Shown in pieces: positions 10,760 through 25,900 of a stretch of DNA of 64,000 nucleotides. Position numbers and translations under genes: made by a program. Origin of the DNA: Lithospermum erythrorhizon (Eukaryota > Streptophyta > Magnoliopsida > Boraginales > Boraginaceae); the NCBI GenBank assembly GCA_019722365.1, contig JADFUC010001283.1:434001-498000 (forward strand). The letters are read 5' to 3'. Below the pieces are notes generated by a model. That model was not told the origin of the DNA. It worked only from the letters and a program-made list of their open reading frames with translations, and searched no databases. Positions within the stretch are counted from its first letter, which is position 1. Every line of letters begins with the position of its first letter.

Positions 10760-11545
10760 GTGGGTTGCTTGTGGATATGATGTACAATGGTGCTAAAAAA
10801 AAATCTATGAAGTGAATTTGTGTCTTATTATTTAAACGTAGTCAATCGGAGGAAAATATTGTGTGATTGTAATTTGTAAATAATAGAATAGATTCAACCT
10901 CTTCGGCCATTTTCTGATAAGGGTATGGTAATTTTCCTACCACATAAAGTTTGGAAATGTATTTGTATAAAAATATATATAGGATTAGTTTCATTTTACT
11001 TCCTCAACTATGTCTGTCTTTTCATTAAAGGGACTAAATTTATAAACTTTTTGAATTACCTCCTAAATCGAAAATAAATTTATAAACTTTTCGAATTAAC
11101 ACCTAGACCGAAAATCATTCCAAATTGCACCCAAAATAACGGCAAGCTCGAAATTCCACAAAATATTACTCCGTTGGGGCAAAATAAAGAAAATGCATAA
11201 CGAACCATCAATATGATTTCATTATGCAGCTCATAATACCTATCTTTTCAACTGACCCATGGACCCTCTTAACTTTTCTATTTGCCTCTTGAATTCCCTT
11301 TTTCAATTTGCCCCTTGAAACTCATGTAACACAAGAACAAAATGAAAATTCCACCAATAATAAATTTGTTAGGGCAAATTGTATATTAAAAAGTGTTTAT
11401 TTCTTTGCTTAAAAAAATTAAGATTGATGGTCAACATTGGTTATGGAAGAAACAAAGAAAAAGATGTCATAGAAGTTTAAATGATTTTGATGAAAAGCGA
11501 GAGATATGAGAAGCTAGAATGAATGATATGGTTGATTAATCATCC
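10760..11545. other. Non-coding PSBR upstream spacer
   Basis: AT-rich sequence without a supported gene. Around 11000-11340 degenerate phrases such as 'aatttataaacttt' recur, of the kind also seen in degenerate form at 1735-1890. Confidence 0.4.
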
Positions 11546-12290
11546 TGTACCCACTTAGTATGCCTCTTATTATGCCCTTTTAGTATTATTGGTTCATCTC
11601 ATTTTAGTATTATCGGTTCATCTCATCAATTAATTAATGATATGGATTGTATTAATATTTTAATAATTTATTTTATAAAATTACAATGGAAACATGATTA
11701 ATCAACCCATTAAATTATCCAATTAACAAAATCTAATAAACAAATTCAATACTTCTAACACACCATTAAAATTGAAATATTTAAGAGGAAATAGTCATTT
11801 ACCTCTATAATTATTTTTCCACAACTAAAAATTATACTACTGAGAGTGATATTTGTTGCGTTCTTATAGATGGGTGTATCACTCATAGTTTTGCTTCATC
11901 TTTTTTGCGAATTGATTATACTAACTAATATATGATTTTCTATATTTCATTAATGATTCATCAAGCAATGCGTTGTTGAATCAAATGTTGATGATTCATC
12001 AAGTAACAAAACATCTAGAATATGAAACAAAATATGATTGATGCATAGACATTTTGTTTCAATATAATTAATGAAACAAATAAAAGATATGAAACAAAGC
12101 TAAAATATGAATCATATTTTGATACTGCGTTGGAGATATTGAAATTGTTTGTTAGATTTTGTTGCTCATATTGTCAATTTAATTTTATAAAAAGAAAGTG
12201 AGTAATAATATAATCCGTAGCATTAATTAATTGATGAGATGGACCAGTAACACTTAAGAGGTATAATAGGGGCGTATTAAGGGGTAGACG
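11546..12290. mobile_element. Fold-back element (MITE-like) with long inverted ends
   Basis: The left end (11546-11635) and the complement of the right end (12215-12290) match over about 75 bases with indels. The shared block includes 'catctcatcaattaattaat'. The left end begins TGTACCC and the right end, read inward, CGTCTACCC. ATCC flanks both sides (11542-11545 and 12291-12294), a possible target duplication. The left arm also contains a tandem copy of a block of about 25 bp. The interior has no coding capacity. Confidence 0.65.
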
Positions 12291-12294
12291 ATCC

Positions 12295-13780
12295 AGACCG
12301 CTAAAAAATGACTAGGAAAAAAAGGAGAACAAAAGACCCCTTCAAAACTTATATTAATCCTTAACCTTAGGTTGTCATTGCCGTCCATGATCAAAACTTA
12401 GTTTGAAAAAATATTATTAGAATAATGAATAATAGTGAATGTTTACACACCAATCTGGCTATCCCTCTCCAAAACCAAATTTGGCGCTTTGTACCCAAAA
12501 TATAATGTAATTTCGAAATTACTCTCTTTTCAAATAAATTGGGTGAATTTCCAACCTTTATTAGGAAATATTGGAAAAACAAAAGAATGTTTACTCTACT
12601 TTTCTGTAAACTCAATATTTAAATAAAAAATATAACTACGTCTAATAATTTAATATAATTATATATTTATGATCTTGTATAGTTTATATGATTTTTTTAT
12701 TTTTGTTATATTATATCGTGTCTTATTAGTATATAACATAGATATTGTTGTGTATATTTTGATATTGTGTAGATTAGAATTTATTGTTCCGAGAATATAT
12801 CTTCTACTATATAGAAGTCCACTTATATTACGACTTTGAAAATTTATTTAATATACATATAGTATACGTAACGCCAGATGTAGTCTGCATTCTGTTTAAT
12901 ACAATAATCTTTTGTTTTAGTTTAAATTTTAAAATTTTTTCAAACAATACTAATTATGTAAATATTTTATTTAAACTCTAAAAATTTCATTAAAATTTAT
13001 GTCAAGAATTCTAAACTGAAAAGATTGATTTTAAAATTTTTATTTTTAAATTTGTTAATGAGATTGAATACTTATATTTATTCTAATATCTATGTTTATA
13101 CAAATATCTTTTAGCATATACTACCTTCGTATTTTTGTTGTCGTTTTAACCTAAATTTTTTGTTTCAAAATAGTTATCATTCTAGCAAAATAAGTGCTCT
13201 TTCACATTTCGATATGCTTTTGGTAATTTTTCTATTTAGATTATCAGTGACCAAATGATATCTTTGTGGCTTCATAAATTGTTAATGTCGGAACCCGTGA
13301 AATTTATTAATTTAGATATTTATTAATTTATCGAGTTCTTTTATCAACATGAAGACTTTATTTAATGACATGAAGACTTTAATTCAAGATAAATCGAATG
13401 GCTTCTTGAATGAAAGACCCATCTAAAATAAATTCATGAATGAAAGGCACATAAAAAATAACTTGCTTTAGCTTCCATGATATAAGTTGGGATTGATTTT
13501 GATTTCACGAAATATAGTTGAATAAAAGGAAAGCAAAAATAATGTACAAAGTCTTGTTTGTTTCAAAGAATTTAAAGAAATATTATCAAATTAATTATGA
13601 CATTTGTAATGCAAAGAAGAATTTTTATTATTTATGATAGGGGTACAAAATAAAATCCTTGTAAAGGAAAATTATCGGTGTCTGAAGTTTTATCAAATCG
13701 AAGAAAATTTCTTGTCAAACTATGGATCCTAGCGTTTCAGCGGCGATTTGTGAGATGTTTAGGCACAACGACTTGAATGA
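12295..13780. other. AT-rich intergenic sequence
   Basis: Long A/T tracts and short chance reading frames only. I see no gene, RNA or clear repeat. Confidence 0.5.
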
Positions 13781-14500
13781 TTTAGATGCTTGATAGGAGG
13801 CTGGTATGAGATAGGCTTGATTTGATTTTATTTGAACTTGAGCTTGACTTGATTTGATTTGATCTTGACTTGATTTGATTTGGCTTGATAGAAGCTTGGT
13901 ATAAGCGAAACGACTTGAGGCTTGATTTGGGTGATAGAAGCTGGTATAAGGCTTGTTTGAGTTGAGCGATTTATGTGATTTGAGAACTGGCTGAGGGGCA
14001 GTTGGCTCCCGGCTTGAGATTTGGATAGAGAGGCTCTGCAGTGGATATGTGTCTGATGGCGATGGGCGAGGCGGTATGGACTTGGATAGTCAGAGCCGGG
14101 AGCAGCGTATTCCGTGTTGGTACGGGACTTGATCTTTAGTGCTTGGAGCGATCTCCCGATTACGTTAGACTTGATAGACTTCTTTATGGCGTTTGTAGTG
14201 TAGGACTTTGGATTTAATGATTCACGCTTTTGTGGTAGGACTTGGTAGTGGACAAAACATTTATCTTTGATGGAACTTTGATAGCTTGATATGACTAACG
14301 ATTTGATATGGGACTCCGAGCCGAGATGTGGAATGATAGGAAACAAGTGTTGAGCGGCGTTGCTTCTTGCTTGTGCTGGCACGGCCTTAGCGAACTTTGT
14401 TCTGTATAGAGTGGGATTTAAAGGGATATGACACTTGCGGGGCTTAGTGAGATTTGGTCTCACTGAGCTTAATGAGATTTGGCTGCAGCAAGTTTCATTT
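13780..14500. repeat. TTGAT-rich degenerate tandem sequence
   Basis: 'acttgatttgattt' and 'gaagct(t)ggtataag' phrases recur irregularly from 13810 to 13960 and continue in weaker form. On the minus strand this leaves a long open frame rich in Ser, Lys, Gln and Ile, with no family likeness, explained by the repeat. Confidence 0.6.
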
Positions 14501-16924
14501 AAGCTTTGAGCCAGCGTTGCTTACAGGCTTTCTCTGGTAGCCCACTTGAGCATTTGTATCGACACGGTGATGATACTAATCAAGTAGACATGGGCGTTCA
14601 CTGCCTAGAATCAACTATAGGGTGAGCCTTCGGTTTATTACATATCACGGAATTTGATGAATGGCTTGAATTTATGGTATGTTCATCAGTTTTTTGAATA
14701 ATCGAGGCGTAGTTTCAATCACGAATATTGAACGTTCTTGAGCTTTTTGTCGATACCAGTTTTCTTTAATGATTATTATGACTTTGTGCGATAATTCTTA
14801 ATTCGGCGCCTATTTTTGGCCACAGGTGTTTTCAACCACCCGTGGTATTTCTTTGGTGGATTGGAAAAATGCAAATGAGTTTCACCATATTACTCACGGT
14901 TTTGTATATTTTTGGTGATTGGAATGTTACGGAGGTGGATGATTTTTTACCACACGCCAAGAAGAGGTATTTATAGGTTCTTGGCCTCGAATCTTCGGTG
15001 TGGGTTTGATTTCGGTGGATCGCGTCTTGTGTTGGTGAGCTGATATACGGGCCAAGTCGGATATTTTAGAATCTTTTCATCAGTAATAAATTATAGGCGG
15101 CCTCGTGGAAAAGGAAGGTTAAGGGTTAACTTTTTACAGATCGAAAGTATTTCATGTGTGACCCAGACACTTTTGGAGCCTTGATTTTACCACCTTGACT
15201 ACAGGTGCTAATTTTGAACCACATAACCCATGATCTAGATTTTGAACCACGTAATTTTTGGGTCTTGCATTTCGCCGTAGTTTAGGTGCTTACATTTTGA
15301 TAGCGTGGCTTTCGGAATATTCCACGTATGGCCGATTTTAATCAATAAAATTAGGATTTTTAGAGCCACGTAGACTTCCGAATGTTCGATACGAGTCTTT
15401 GTTTCTCGGGAACCTATTTTGAGTTCAAATTTGGGGTTTAATTAATGTAAAACCCTTTTTTTACTTGATTAATTCCGGGGCTTGATTTGGGGAATCTCGT
15501 TCGTCGAGGGTTGACTTTGAATTTAGGGTTTAATCGAAAACCTGATAAACCAGTGACATTTTTTAGTGGCTCGACTCTTAATTAATTTGATTAATTAGAT
15601 GTATCCCGTTTAATTTATTTTTGATAAATTACCCCAAATTGTCTGACATCTTGTAATAAATGTAAAGGAGCATTAAATTCTTAAAGTGTGCATCTTCATT
15701 ATTAACATAGGGCACATATTAGAAAAACCCACTTATATATAAGAATTAATTCATTGGCTTCTTGAAACGATAAATGTCCTGGAAAGATAAGTGTCTTTGA
15801 TTTTAACAATCTGGTAATCATATCTTGGCTGATAAATGTTCAAAAAAAATAGTAAATTGTTTCGGACACTGTAAATGAAACATATTCAGAGTTTAGAATA
15901 AATTATGGCTATTATCATTCGGAACAATGTAGATGATGAAGTTGAAGATGATATGGTATCTTTGAGATCCACTGTTCCGCCGGAAACTACTTTTGACCAT
16001 CTAAAAACTTTATGAAATTTTTATGTTCTGATTGACACTTGATCTTGGAATTATTTTATGCAGGAAAATTAAAAATGAAGCTTGTGAGATTTGAAGCTTT
16101 AAAAACAAATATCTTTATTTCAATTGTTCTAATTTTTTTTTTAATTTCTAAGAATTATTAATTTATAATTTTCATGAGACTAATCTATATCTTATTAAAT
16201 TCAAAGCATCCCCAAGCAACGGCGCAAAAATTTCTTATTATCTTATTATTTTATCGATTTTTGTAAATTTTTTAACCGACCCAAGTTTGGACAGGACAAA
16301 TTTATCATCCTTAAAGTTGATGGAGTCGTTTAATTGATTAAATTGTAAAGTAAAACATATTTAATAAGGGATAAGTGGGTTAAAATGAGTATGATTAGGT
16401 TCATTATGGATGAGTTCAATAAAATTTATTTGATAAAATTATCCTTGTCAAAATTAATATGTATCCAAAAACTTCATGTGCCACAATTTTTAAAAGTTTA
16501 GGTGCCAAAAATACATTCCAGGTGCATGCCTATTTGCAAAGTTATAATATTTAGGAACCTATTTGAAATACTCCGTAATTGATTTACTGTAATTTACTTG
16601 AAAGCAAATAATATAGTTTGATTAATTGTCATTCTACATTTTCAATATATATTTTTTGCTATTTCTTTCATGTCTATTATGAAATGAAACTAGATAATAT
16701 TAAAAAAAATAGTATCTTTTATCTTAAGTTTTTAAGATTTTCATCGTTCTTAAGCATTCATATATTTCAGAAACATTTCTAGTATTTATCGTTTAATTAT
16801 GTCAAGCAGCTTGATATGATTACATCCACAAGAATTGTACAGCTTCCTGTACATCTTTCTTTGAGCATTCCAAGAAAACATGTCCCCATTTCGTTCCTAG
16901 TAGTGAGGGTCAAGCTCCTTATCA
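14500..16924. other. Intergenic sequence downstream of PEX5
   Basis: It is mixed moderate-GC (14500-15500) and AT-rich sequence. The first part has the texture of old LTR-element DNA, but I cannot match a domain. A 36-codon open stretch from 15908 (starting MAIII) has no context to support it. The right end should hold the PEX5 3' UTR. Confidence 0.4.
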
Positions 16925-19900
16925 TCACAATGGGAACTCTTTCTGGAGAACATCAAGATTTCGAGAATCACAAGCTTCCACCATATCATTTCTTGAAGCA
17001 CAACTGTAAAAGAGACTGGTAAATGAGCTGCACTGAGAGGAATTTATTTCGCCTTAGTTACAGATTATAAAAATTTACCTCAGAGAGATTCTCAAATATT
17101 GCCAGGCATTATCAGCCTTTGGGTTCATTGCGAGAGCACGAACGTAATATCGAATAGAGTCCTCATACATACCCTGAATACAGTTGTATCGCCAACAATT
17201 TTAAATCACATCGAGAAACCATTATTATAAAAAGAGGCGACCAAATGACAGAGCAAAGTGACATGTTGAAAAAAACCGTGATGTATAAAATGTTAATTTT
17301 CGAGAGGGTTGTGTTCCGAACACGGCCCAACTTATGAAGGGACGAGGAGAAGGGTGAAGCAAGACCCTTCTATCTCAAGGACGACGCGTTACTTGAAAGC
17401 ATATATGCTCCTTGTGGGTTTTTGCTAAAGAAATACCCGGACCTTGCGAGGATTCTGAACAAAAAACAAACCTGATTTGCGTAGCTGATACCCATGTTTG
17501 CCCAAGCTCGCACGTAATTGGGTTTTAAATCAAGTGCCTGAGAAAAACATTGTGATAAGTAAAAAGCTCTAAGCGATTTAGAATAAGGAAACTCTAATGA
17601 TGCTCGCTGTCGATTCAAAGAACAGTAGAAGGCTGCCATATTTTTCAATGTAGCTGACAAATATCATAAGGAAACAAAAATTTTACACGTCATATCATAC
17701 TAAACTTGTAATAATACAGCGAGTTAAAAAACACAAAAGTCATAAAGAGATCAACTGCAATCACACAAAAGACTGCATTTCTATTTTTTAGTAAGAGTCG
17801 ATTTCGAAGAGTACAATATATTTAAGGGAACAGACATGACCCTAATGTACTCCTAGAGAAGCATTTCGGTTCTACAATCTTGAGATATCAAGGTTTCATA
17901 TGTTAAAATAGTTGCATACATTATTTTAATAAATTATTATAAAAAATACCAAGTTCAATAACAAACAACTCTTCGTTCATGACCTACACCTTTCCAGTCA
18001 TAACATAGAGCATAGCTTTAATGTAGAAAGCAGTACAAAATTTACCTTTTGATAGGCTGATATGGCATCAGCACTCTGAATGCTGTTAGCTTGTGTTGCA
18101 CCAAGCTTGTTCCAGAGAGAGTAATCGCGTGGTTTGAGTTCCAAAGCTCTCTTAAAAGATTCAATAGCCCTGTCATATTCTCGGGATAAGTTATACAAGA
18201 CACCCAATACTATGTGTATGTCAGCATCATCCGGAGACATCTTAGCAGCATCATTGAATAAGCCAGCAACCTTTGCCGAAAGAGAGAAAACTATTAGTAT
18301 CAATTAGTCTAATTATAAACTTCTGGAACCGTATGTTGCAGGACAAATAGCATTAGTATAAATATTAATTATTCTAATTATTAAGTAAAGAACCACGAAA
18401 TAAAACTTAACATACAAACAAAAACAAGGGTCCATACATCAGCATGATAAAGAGATTCAGGCTCTTGCTGAGCAGCAAAAGTCCCGTACTTCGGATGGTG
18501 ACGTAGCCAGCCATACAAATACTTCAATGCTGTAGGTTGCTCCAATTCTAAATGTTACAACAACGACATAGTGAATACTTCAATCATACTTGACCATCGG
18601 AAAAATAGCCAAAGCTTTAGTGAAATAAAAGGGGAGGGGGAGTGAGATGTAAAGGGGATAGGTGAACACATGCATGATTTTGATGGAAATCATGAGGGGA
18701 GCATCCCCCTCAACTTTTCCCACGTCTCCCTTACCCTCAATTGACATGATAAGAGGAGAAGGTACCTCTTATCCTCCCCTTCATACACACACATAAAAAT
18801 AAAAAGCTTTCCTCAACCCTTTCCCTTCCCCTACCAATTTTATACTCACAATGCTTAAATGAAGGACCTCAGAACAGAATAACCAATGGATACATCATTA
18901 CATAGTCATAGATAAAATTTATAGAGAAAAACACGTCTTACGTAATATTCGAATCAAATAATTTTGGAAAGAAAATACCAACCATTAGTGTGGCTCACTC
19001 CTAGTGAAAGAAGAACCTCCAAGTTGGTAGAATCTGCCTCATGCGCACGCATCATGGCTGCAATTGCCTGTGAAAATGACATATGCTCCAATCAGAAATA
19101 TGTGTCCATGTGCTGCATCACCAAGTACATGTTTAACATAATCTTTTCAAGCATACAAGCACAAAAGAACGATGCATCTTAAATAATCTGAAACTCCTCG
19201 CCAAGATTCATTAGATCTTATCTTGGAATTATACAGCTCCAAAATGAAGTGAGTGAAAATGCAGTTACATTGGAAATAATGTGTATCTGATGCAAAACAA
19301 TAGCTAATGTTGAAGGCGAAAATCCAAATTCTGAACATTATATATCATCTAAAGATGGATGTTTAGTTTTATTACGTATTGCAATAATATCTCATTCTCA
19401 ATAATCTGGGTGAGAAGCTCAATACAGTTTTAGATAACTTGATTATTACTGGAAATAATACCATATTAACACAAGGAAAAAAAATGCAATAGAGAAATAT
19501 ATTTTCCAAAAACATGTCCCATGGCCATAAGCAAATGTGAGGCATGTAAAATAAAAAGTCCACCTCCATAGACCATAGAGATAGTGACTGCCTAATTTAA
19601 AGAAGTGAGGTAGAGACTCACTAATATGCATGTAAAAGTTAGTCTTTACCTGTTGATCGTCATCATTCTCTGCATGTGTTATACCAAGTAACCTCCAGCC
19701 CTCAGCATTTTCAGGGTTCTTTAGAACTTCAGCCTCTAAAGCAAGAACTGCCTCACTCAGAAGCCCCTTGCGGAACAATTCCTGGCCTTCTTTCAGGGGG
19801 TTTGGATGACCAACGTAAGGGTTGAATTCGGAGAACTCATACACACCCCTTGACTTTGCTGACTCTTGTTTTAGAGACACTTGTTCATTTAGATAGCTAC

Positions 19901-22900
19901 AAGAAAAAACCGTAATCATTGTAACACAGAAAAATACTTTTAAGGGGAGAAATTTAAAGCTGAAGGTTCGGGTAGCACAAAAAGAACCATAATAGGGTAC
20001 TAAGCTCTATGATTAGCACATTACTCACTGGGAGAACTAATCAATCAAAATTGATGTAAATGAGGTATTGAATAGAACTTACTCGGGGAATAATATGAAG
20101 AAAAGTCTAAAGTAACATGCTTTAGATAAATTGAAAAATATAAATGAGCTCACTAGGTTCTCATATCATTCTTATTCATGGAAAGAAATACTGTAATACG
20201 CAATTCATGTGGCGAGCAATAAGTGAAGGTGATCGAGTTTAAAATTAAATAACTTTCACTTAACCAAAACAGTGGATCATATCGCACCAACAGCTTGAAA
20301 GATATGTAAGTTGGGTTACTGAGTGTCAACCGATTCAGATACCTGATAACTGACGATTATAATAGTGCACTTGGGGAACTATACATGATGATTATAATAT
20401 TTGCAAGCCATGTATAACAATTATAGGATTTATTAGAAGAAGAAAAACACACATTTGAGGAGGGGCATTGAAGATAGCCATGTGTAATTGGGCAGTCATG
20501 TCTAGAGACTGTGTAGCATGATTGTAGCGGTTGATGGAGTTATTCTGATGATCCTATTCGAGTAATTAATGTGATTTTAAATCTCTGAACTGTAGTGGTG
20601 GCATTAGTCCATTACAGATAGAAGCTTATATTGTGGATTTGAAACAGAGATATCCAAGTTTTTCAGTCAATTTATTTGCAAATAAGAATATGAATGAAAA
20701 ACTTAAGAAAACACCAAAAAGATCAATTGAGAGTCATGAGAAAATAACAAATGTACGTTTTAGCTATTAGCACAAAGATAATAAGACATACTCGTCATAT
20801 GCACTTGCCCAATTATCCGCTGTATTATCATCTAGGGTTCCCTCTGCAACCTGACGCCCGAATTCTTCTGCCCAATCATCATTGACATGCAACTTTGAAA
20901 ATTCATTAACCCACTCATCATTTGAAGTCCCAATAGCATGTTCAGTAGCAAATTCGTTAGCCCACCCAGCCGGTCCACGTGTAATCTGAAAAGGAAGCAA
21001 TGACCAATAAAAAATTTAAACAGTTGATGTACAACTTATTTAATAAGACCAAATTAGCACAAACCAATATCAAGGGGAATAAAGTTAAGCTTAATGAGCA
21101 GCACAAAATAGCAACTTGGAAAGTAGAGGTGAGCACTGAAGATGCTCATAAGAAATTAAACAAGGTAACACTTGAGCAACCTTGTCATTGAACTTGATAA
21201 AAAGTATATCAACAAAATAGTTTAACGACTTTTGAAGAACTTGCAAAAGATCAAAACTAATGGAAAGTAATTAGCTATCATGGTATCTCTTTCAATTAAC
21301 AAATATAGATATTAAATAGCTTTGACATTTGAGCTAGGCCATGTGTCTTCATATTAACTGAAAATACACTTGCCTCCTCGTGGGCAAATTGGTCAGCCCA
21401 TGCCTGACCTCCATTATACTGATGTTGATATTCCGTTGCCCAATCCCCCGGTACAGATACGGCTTGTTTGATTTGGTCATCCTCAATTGTAAGTTCTCCT
21501 TGACTCATCTTTGACATGAACTGGAAGAACTTAGAGTTCTGAAGACAAAAGTAGTCAAAAGACATGGTTAAAAAGATAGTTGTAAAAGGAACAATTCAAA
21601 CTGAGGCAAAAATGTATTAGCCACAAGTAGCTAACATATATAGCTGGTCTTTTTTATCTTTTTAAAGCAGTTAAGGAACTTTATGAAAGTTTGAGTCAGC
21701 TTTAAAAACACTATGCACAAAATGACCTAGTTCAATCATAATGTACAAAATGGATGGTACTAGATTATGATAGGGAGGATAGGAGATGAGCAGAAACAAG
21801 GAATGGAGTCAGCCATTGAATAAATGAAGTTCCAAATTGACTATAAAATGTCAACCAAAATTTTGCCGGTATATAACTTAAAAGCTTCACAAATGCCATA
21901 GAATGACACAAGTATAGCTAGCATGTGATATAACTAGATATTGGGAAAGAACCCAATGATGACTCTCCAATGTACGAGGCATTGAACCAAACTTGATGGT
22001 AAAAATTCATGTATACAACAACGTACTTTTGTCTTTTTGTAAGAGGCTCCCGCCTAAAGCAAGAGTAAGAGATTCGGATAATATACGTACATACTCACAT
22101 GATAACGGAGAGGCATGTAACATTCGAATTGACCCAGGTGAAGTGCAAACACTATCTCTTGTTTGAGAGTTGATAAAAACTTAGGTAGTGTAATGGCGTA
22201 TGGATTTATTATTATCCAGTAGAGAATATAAAATCATTGACTCGATAGGACATGGAAATAGTAAAAATGCATGTATCTTCAAAAAACAATTCCATAGACT
22301 TCTATCAAGAAGATAGGGGAAGTGTAGGTATCAATAAATCCTGCAGTGACTAAAATATGACATTAGAAGTTAGAACCAGAATACATTAAAAGGAAAGAAA
22401 ACATTGGAGTGATAGTCAACTAAAATTGAAGGGTGAAAAAACAAAATACAATCGTTTTACCTGGAATTTTGGATCATTATTTTGAGCTAAGGTGTTTGCT
22501 AGCATACGAGTTTGCTCCATGAGAGCCAGGTTGGGGACATTAACTCCACCCATTTGATTCATAGCTACAAGTTGGTTTTGCCCCTGTATAAGTGGACAAG
22601 GACACCATGGTTTTATTTAATAACATTGAACAATTTGAAAGAAGCAGAAGTGCCACGTTCACATAATGATGAGGAACCCAATAATTGAAGAAATATGCGA
22701 TCAAACTCAACATGATGCTGAAAACCTAATTTCTCATGAATGAGACTAAATGTTCAAGTGTCTGATATGCAAAGGCATGGGTCATAGAGCTATGTGATAA
22801 GCTACATATGGTCAATTCATCTGAGAAAAATTGAATTGTGCTGCTTCTTTTCGACAAACACAAAAGAATAGGAAGATTAACATCATCTTACACGCTCAAA

Positions 22901-25900
22901 TTCGGAAGCCCATCCATTAGCACCATGTTCTCGTTCAAATGACTGAACCCAAGAATCAGGACCACCATAAGTATTTTGGTTCTGAGAGAACTCAGAAATC
23001 CACCCATCTGCAGGATTATGAGGCTTCAGAGCTTGGGACTCGTTCCAATACTCCTCCATCTCCCTAGATCTTCCAGGCATAAAACCTGCAGCCCTGATGT
23101 CGTTATCAATATCCAGAGAAGACAACAGAGAATTAACCTGAAAAAGCAAAAAAAAAAACCATCATAATCTAAAGGCAGAGAGAATATGAACAAACGCAAC
23201 AACTACATTGTTTTTCATGAACCAATTTTTAATCATCTTTAAGCTGAAAAAGCACGATTAATCCATCTTTGAAACAGAAGAAATACCATCTCAAAAAAGA
23301 AATCCTGCAGTATAAAGGACAAGTGATAAATTCCTATAAAGCTTGGATTAATCATGCTTTAGTGCTTTCTTTACTCGTGCAATAGAAAGTTGAGATACAA
23401 CGTATTAGTCGACTGCTAATCATCAATAAAGCAAAAAAGCATGATTAATACAGCTCTCTAACATAGAAAACACCATTCAAGTAGATTTTTAGATAATCAT
23501 GCCGACCGCTGAAAAGAGAGTGCACCAGTATTACTGCAGTCGAAGATGAAGTTGTATCCAGGAAACAATAAGAATGCCATGTCCAAACAACTGGTACCAA
23601 GTACCAAGCAGTACTATACAAAGAGATAACCACTACATATTATCATATCGTCTTTTTGTCTGTAAAGGCAGGCAACACAGTGTAGTCGATACCATTTTTG
23701 TCATACAATCTTACAAGATATATACACGCACTAAACTAGAATAGGAACGTAACAAATGGATTGGCTACAATAATGGTTTAGATATCACATTTTTCTTCTC
23801 CCATATAGTTCACTAGAAACTAGATACACATATGCATCAGCAAGAACCTAAACAAACCTGCCCATTAATAAAATCTTCATTCTTATCAGCAAAAAAATGT
23901 CTGGCCATTATACTTGCACGATCACGAACGCATTGTTTGTCACCTTGTGACAAACCTAACATTGGAAGCCGCGCAGGATGAAACGGTATTCCACCATGAC
24001 TACTGTTAATAAACGAATGCAAGAAACTTGATAGGACTCTTTGAGGGGGACCTGAAGAACATGACAGCAAAAGCAAGTTGTCAGCTACCATAGAAAAATC
24101 CCACTGACTATTTTGCTGCTGAGAGGCTCTAATTTTACTACCAATTTAGTATCTTCCCCACTGGTTACAGCACTTCTCAAGATAGAAAACAAGAAAGAAT
24201 GTAACTACGAAGTATTATGTTGCTCTTCAATTATGCAAGCTCTGTACAGCAGTAGCCACAGATAGACTGAGAATTTAGCAAGTGCCTTAAACTCAAAACA
24301 CTAGCTTATCTATTAGGAAGTGCTTCAATCTCACAACGCTATCGATACATATAAAGAGTCCCTCGCATAGAGCTCACAAACAAACACACGTATAGGGAGA
24401 GGAGAAAGGGACCAATCAGCAACAACTCACAAAAAATGTCAACTTATATCAAGATGAGCACTCCTGGAAGAGCAGGAACATCGAAGGATTCGAAGGAAAT
24501 AGTTAATAAGGAGTTATAACATTTACCATCAACAGTTGGTGGAAGCGGGGTCCGCTCCATTGGGAAGTTTGAAATACCACCAGCTCCATAAGGAACTTGA
24601 GGCCTTTGTATCTCATTCCAAGCATCAGAAAGCCCATTCTGATCTCCGGCATGGAATCCTTGAAGAAAGGCAGATCCCTGAAAAACAAATTAAACATGTG
24701 ATCTAGCACATGCTGCAAATTATTCTTTGAGAAAATAGCTACCAACCTGGGAATGGAGCTGCTGCGGATGATCAAACTCTGAACCTGGAAGTACTGACAG
24801 GGGCTCTCCAGCAAAATAACTTCCATCAGATGGTCTAGTTGTTGATGTGGGAATTTCCTGGAGTTTTTCCTGTTTAGCCAAGAAATCATTACAATGTTCC
24901 CACAAGTCAACAAACAGAACAAAGTGCTCCCCATGTGATATGAAACCATAATTTGTGGGGAGACCAAGCATCAAAGCCAATATAATGGATGAACAAAGAT
25001 CCACAATCCCAACAGGTGTCCAAAGTTTATCATTCTCTGATATGCAAAATTCGAAACTCAACAGATAACTAGAAAAGTTGAAAATAAATTACTACTCCGC
25101 TGTGAATATTTTAGACATATGATGCAGATTTTCAACTAACCAAACTGAAACTCCAACTCTTAACATCACATACAATGCTACAACCTAGTCTTTTAAGTAA
25201 CCGAGAACAAAAGAATATGAGTACATAATAAATCCCCCTCTTGAAAGAACATCCTAAGAGAAAAAATCACCAAAAGCTCACAATTTGCAGGTCAGTGGCA
25301 CAAAAACTCAACTATTTCTGCTCCGAAATAACTTTAAAATATTCAAACTTAACAAAAGACAGAACCTTTCTGTTTCAAAATTACGAGCAGCCAAAAGACA
25401 AACTAAAATCTTCGGTGTCATCATAATAATTTCAGAAAAAAATACCCAATTTACAAAACCCCTTTTTAAAAAACATACTCCCTCCATCCGATAATCTAAG
25501 GAACATTTACTTGTGCATCAATTTTAAGAAAATTTCAAAGTACTCTCTTATACTTTATTTCTCAATCACTCACCAATGGCCAAAACAGGAACTTAATTTG
25601 GGATTTCCATTTTTGTCAATAAGTCCCTCAAAAATTGGGATGGGGGAGTAGTAATTATGAGCAAAAAGAATGAGTACAGGACAAACTAAATTCTTCAATG
25701 CCATCATCATAATTCCACAACAAATACCGAAATTCACAAAACCGCATATAAAAAATATAGAAATTATGAGCAAAAGGATGAACCTTTTTGCTTCAAAATT
25801 ATCATCAGCTAAACGAAGAACTAAATTCTTCGATGCCATCATCGTAATTTCAGAAAAAATACCCAAATTCACAAAATCCCATACAAGGAACATATTAATA

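Noticed and set aside
13828..14463. Minus-strand open frame of 211 codons
   Set aside because: It lies in TTGAT-rich degenerate repeat DNA, has skewed Ser/Lys/Gln composition, no domain and no splice context.
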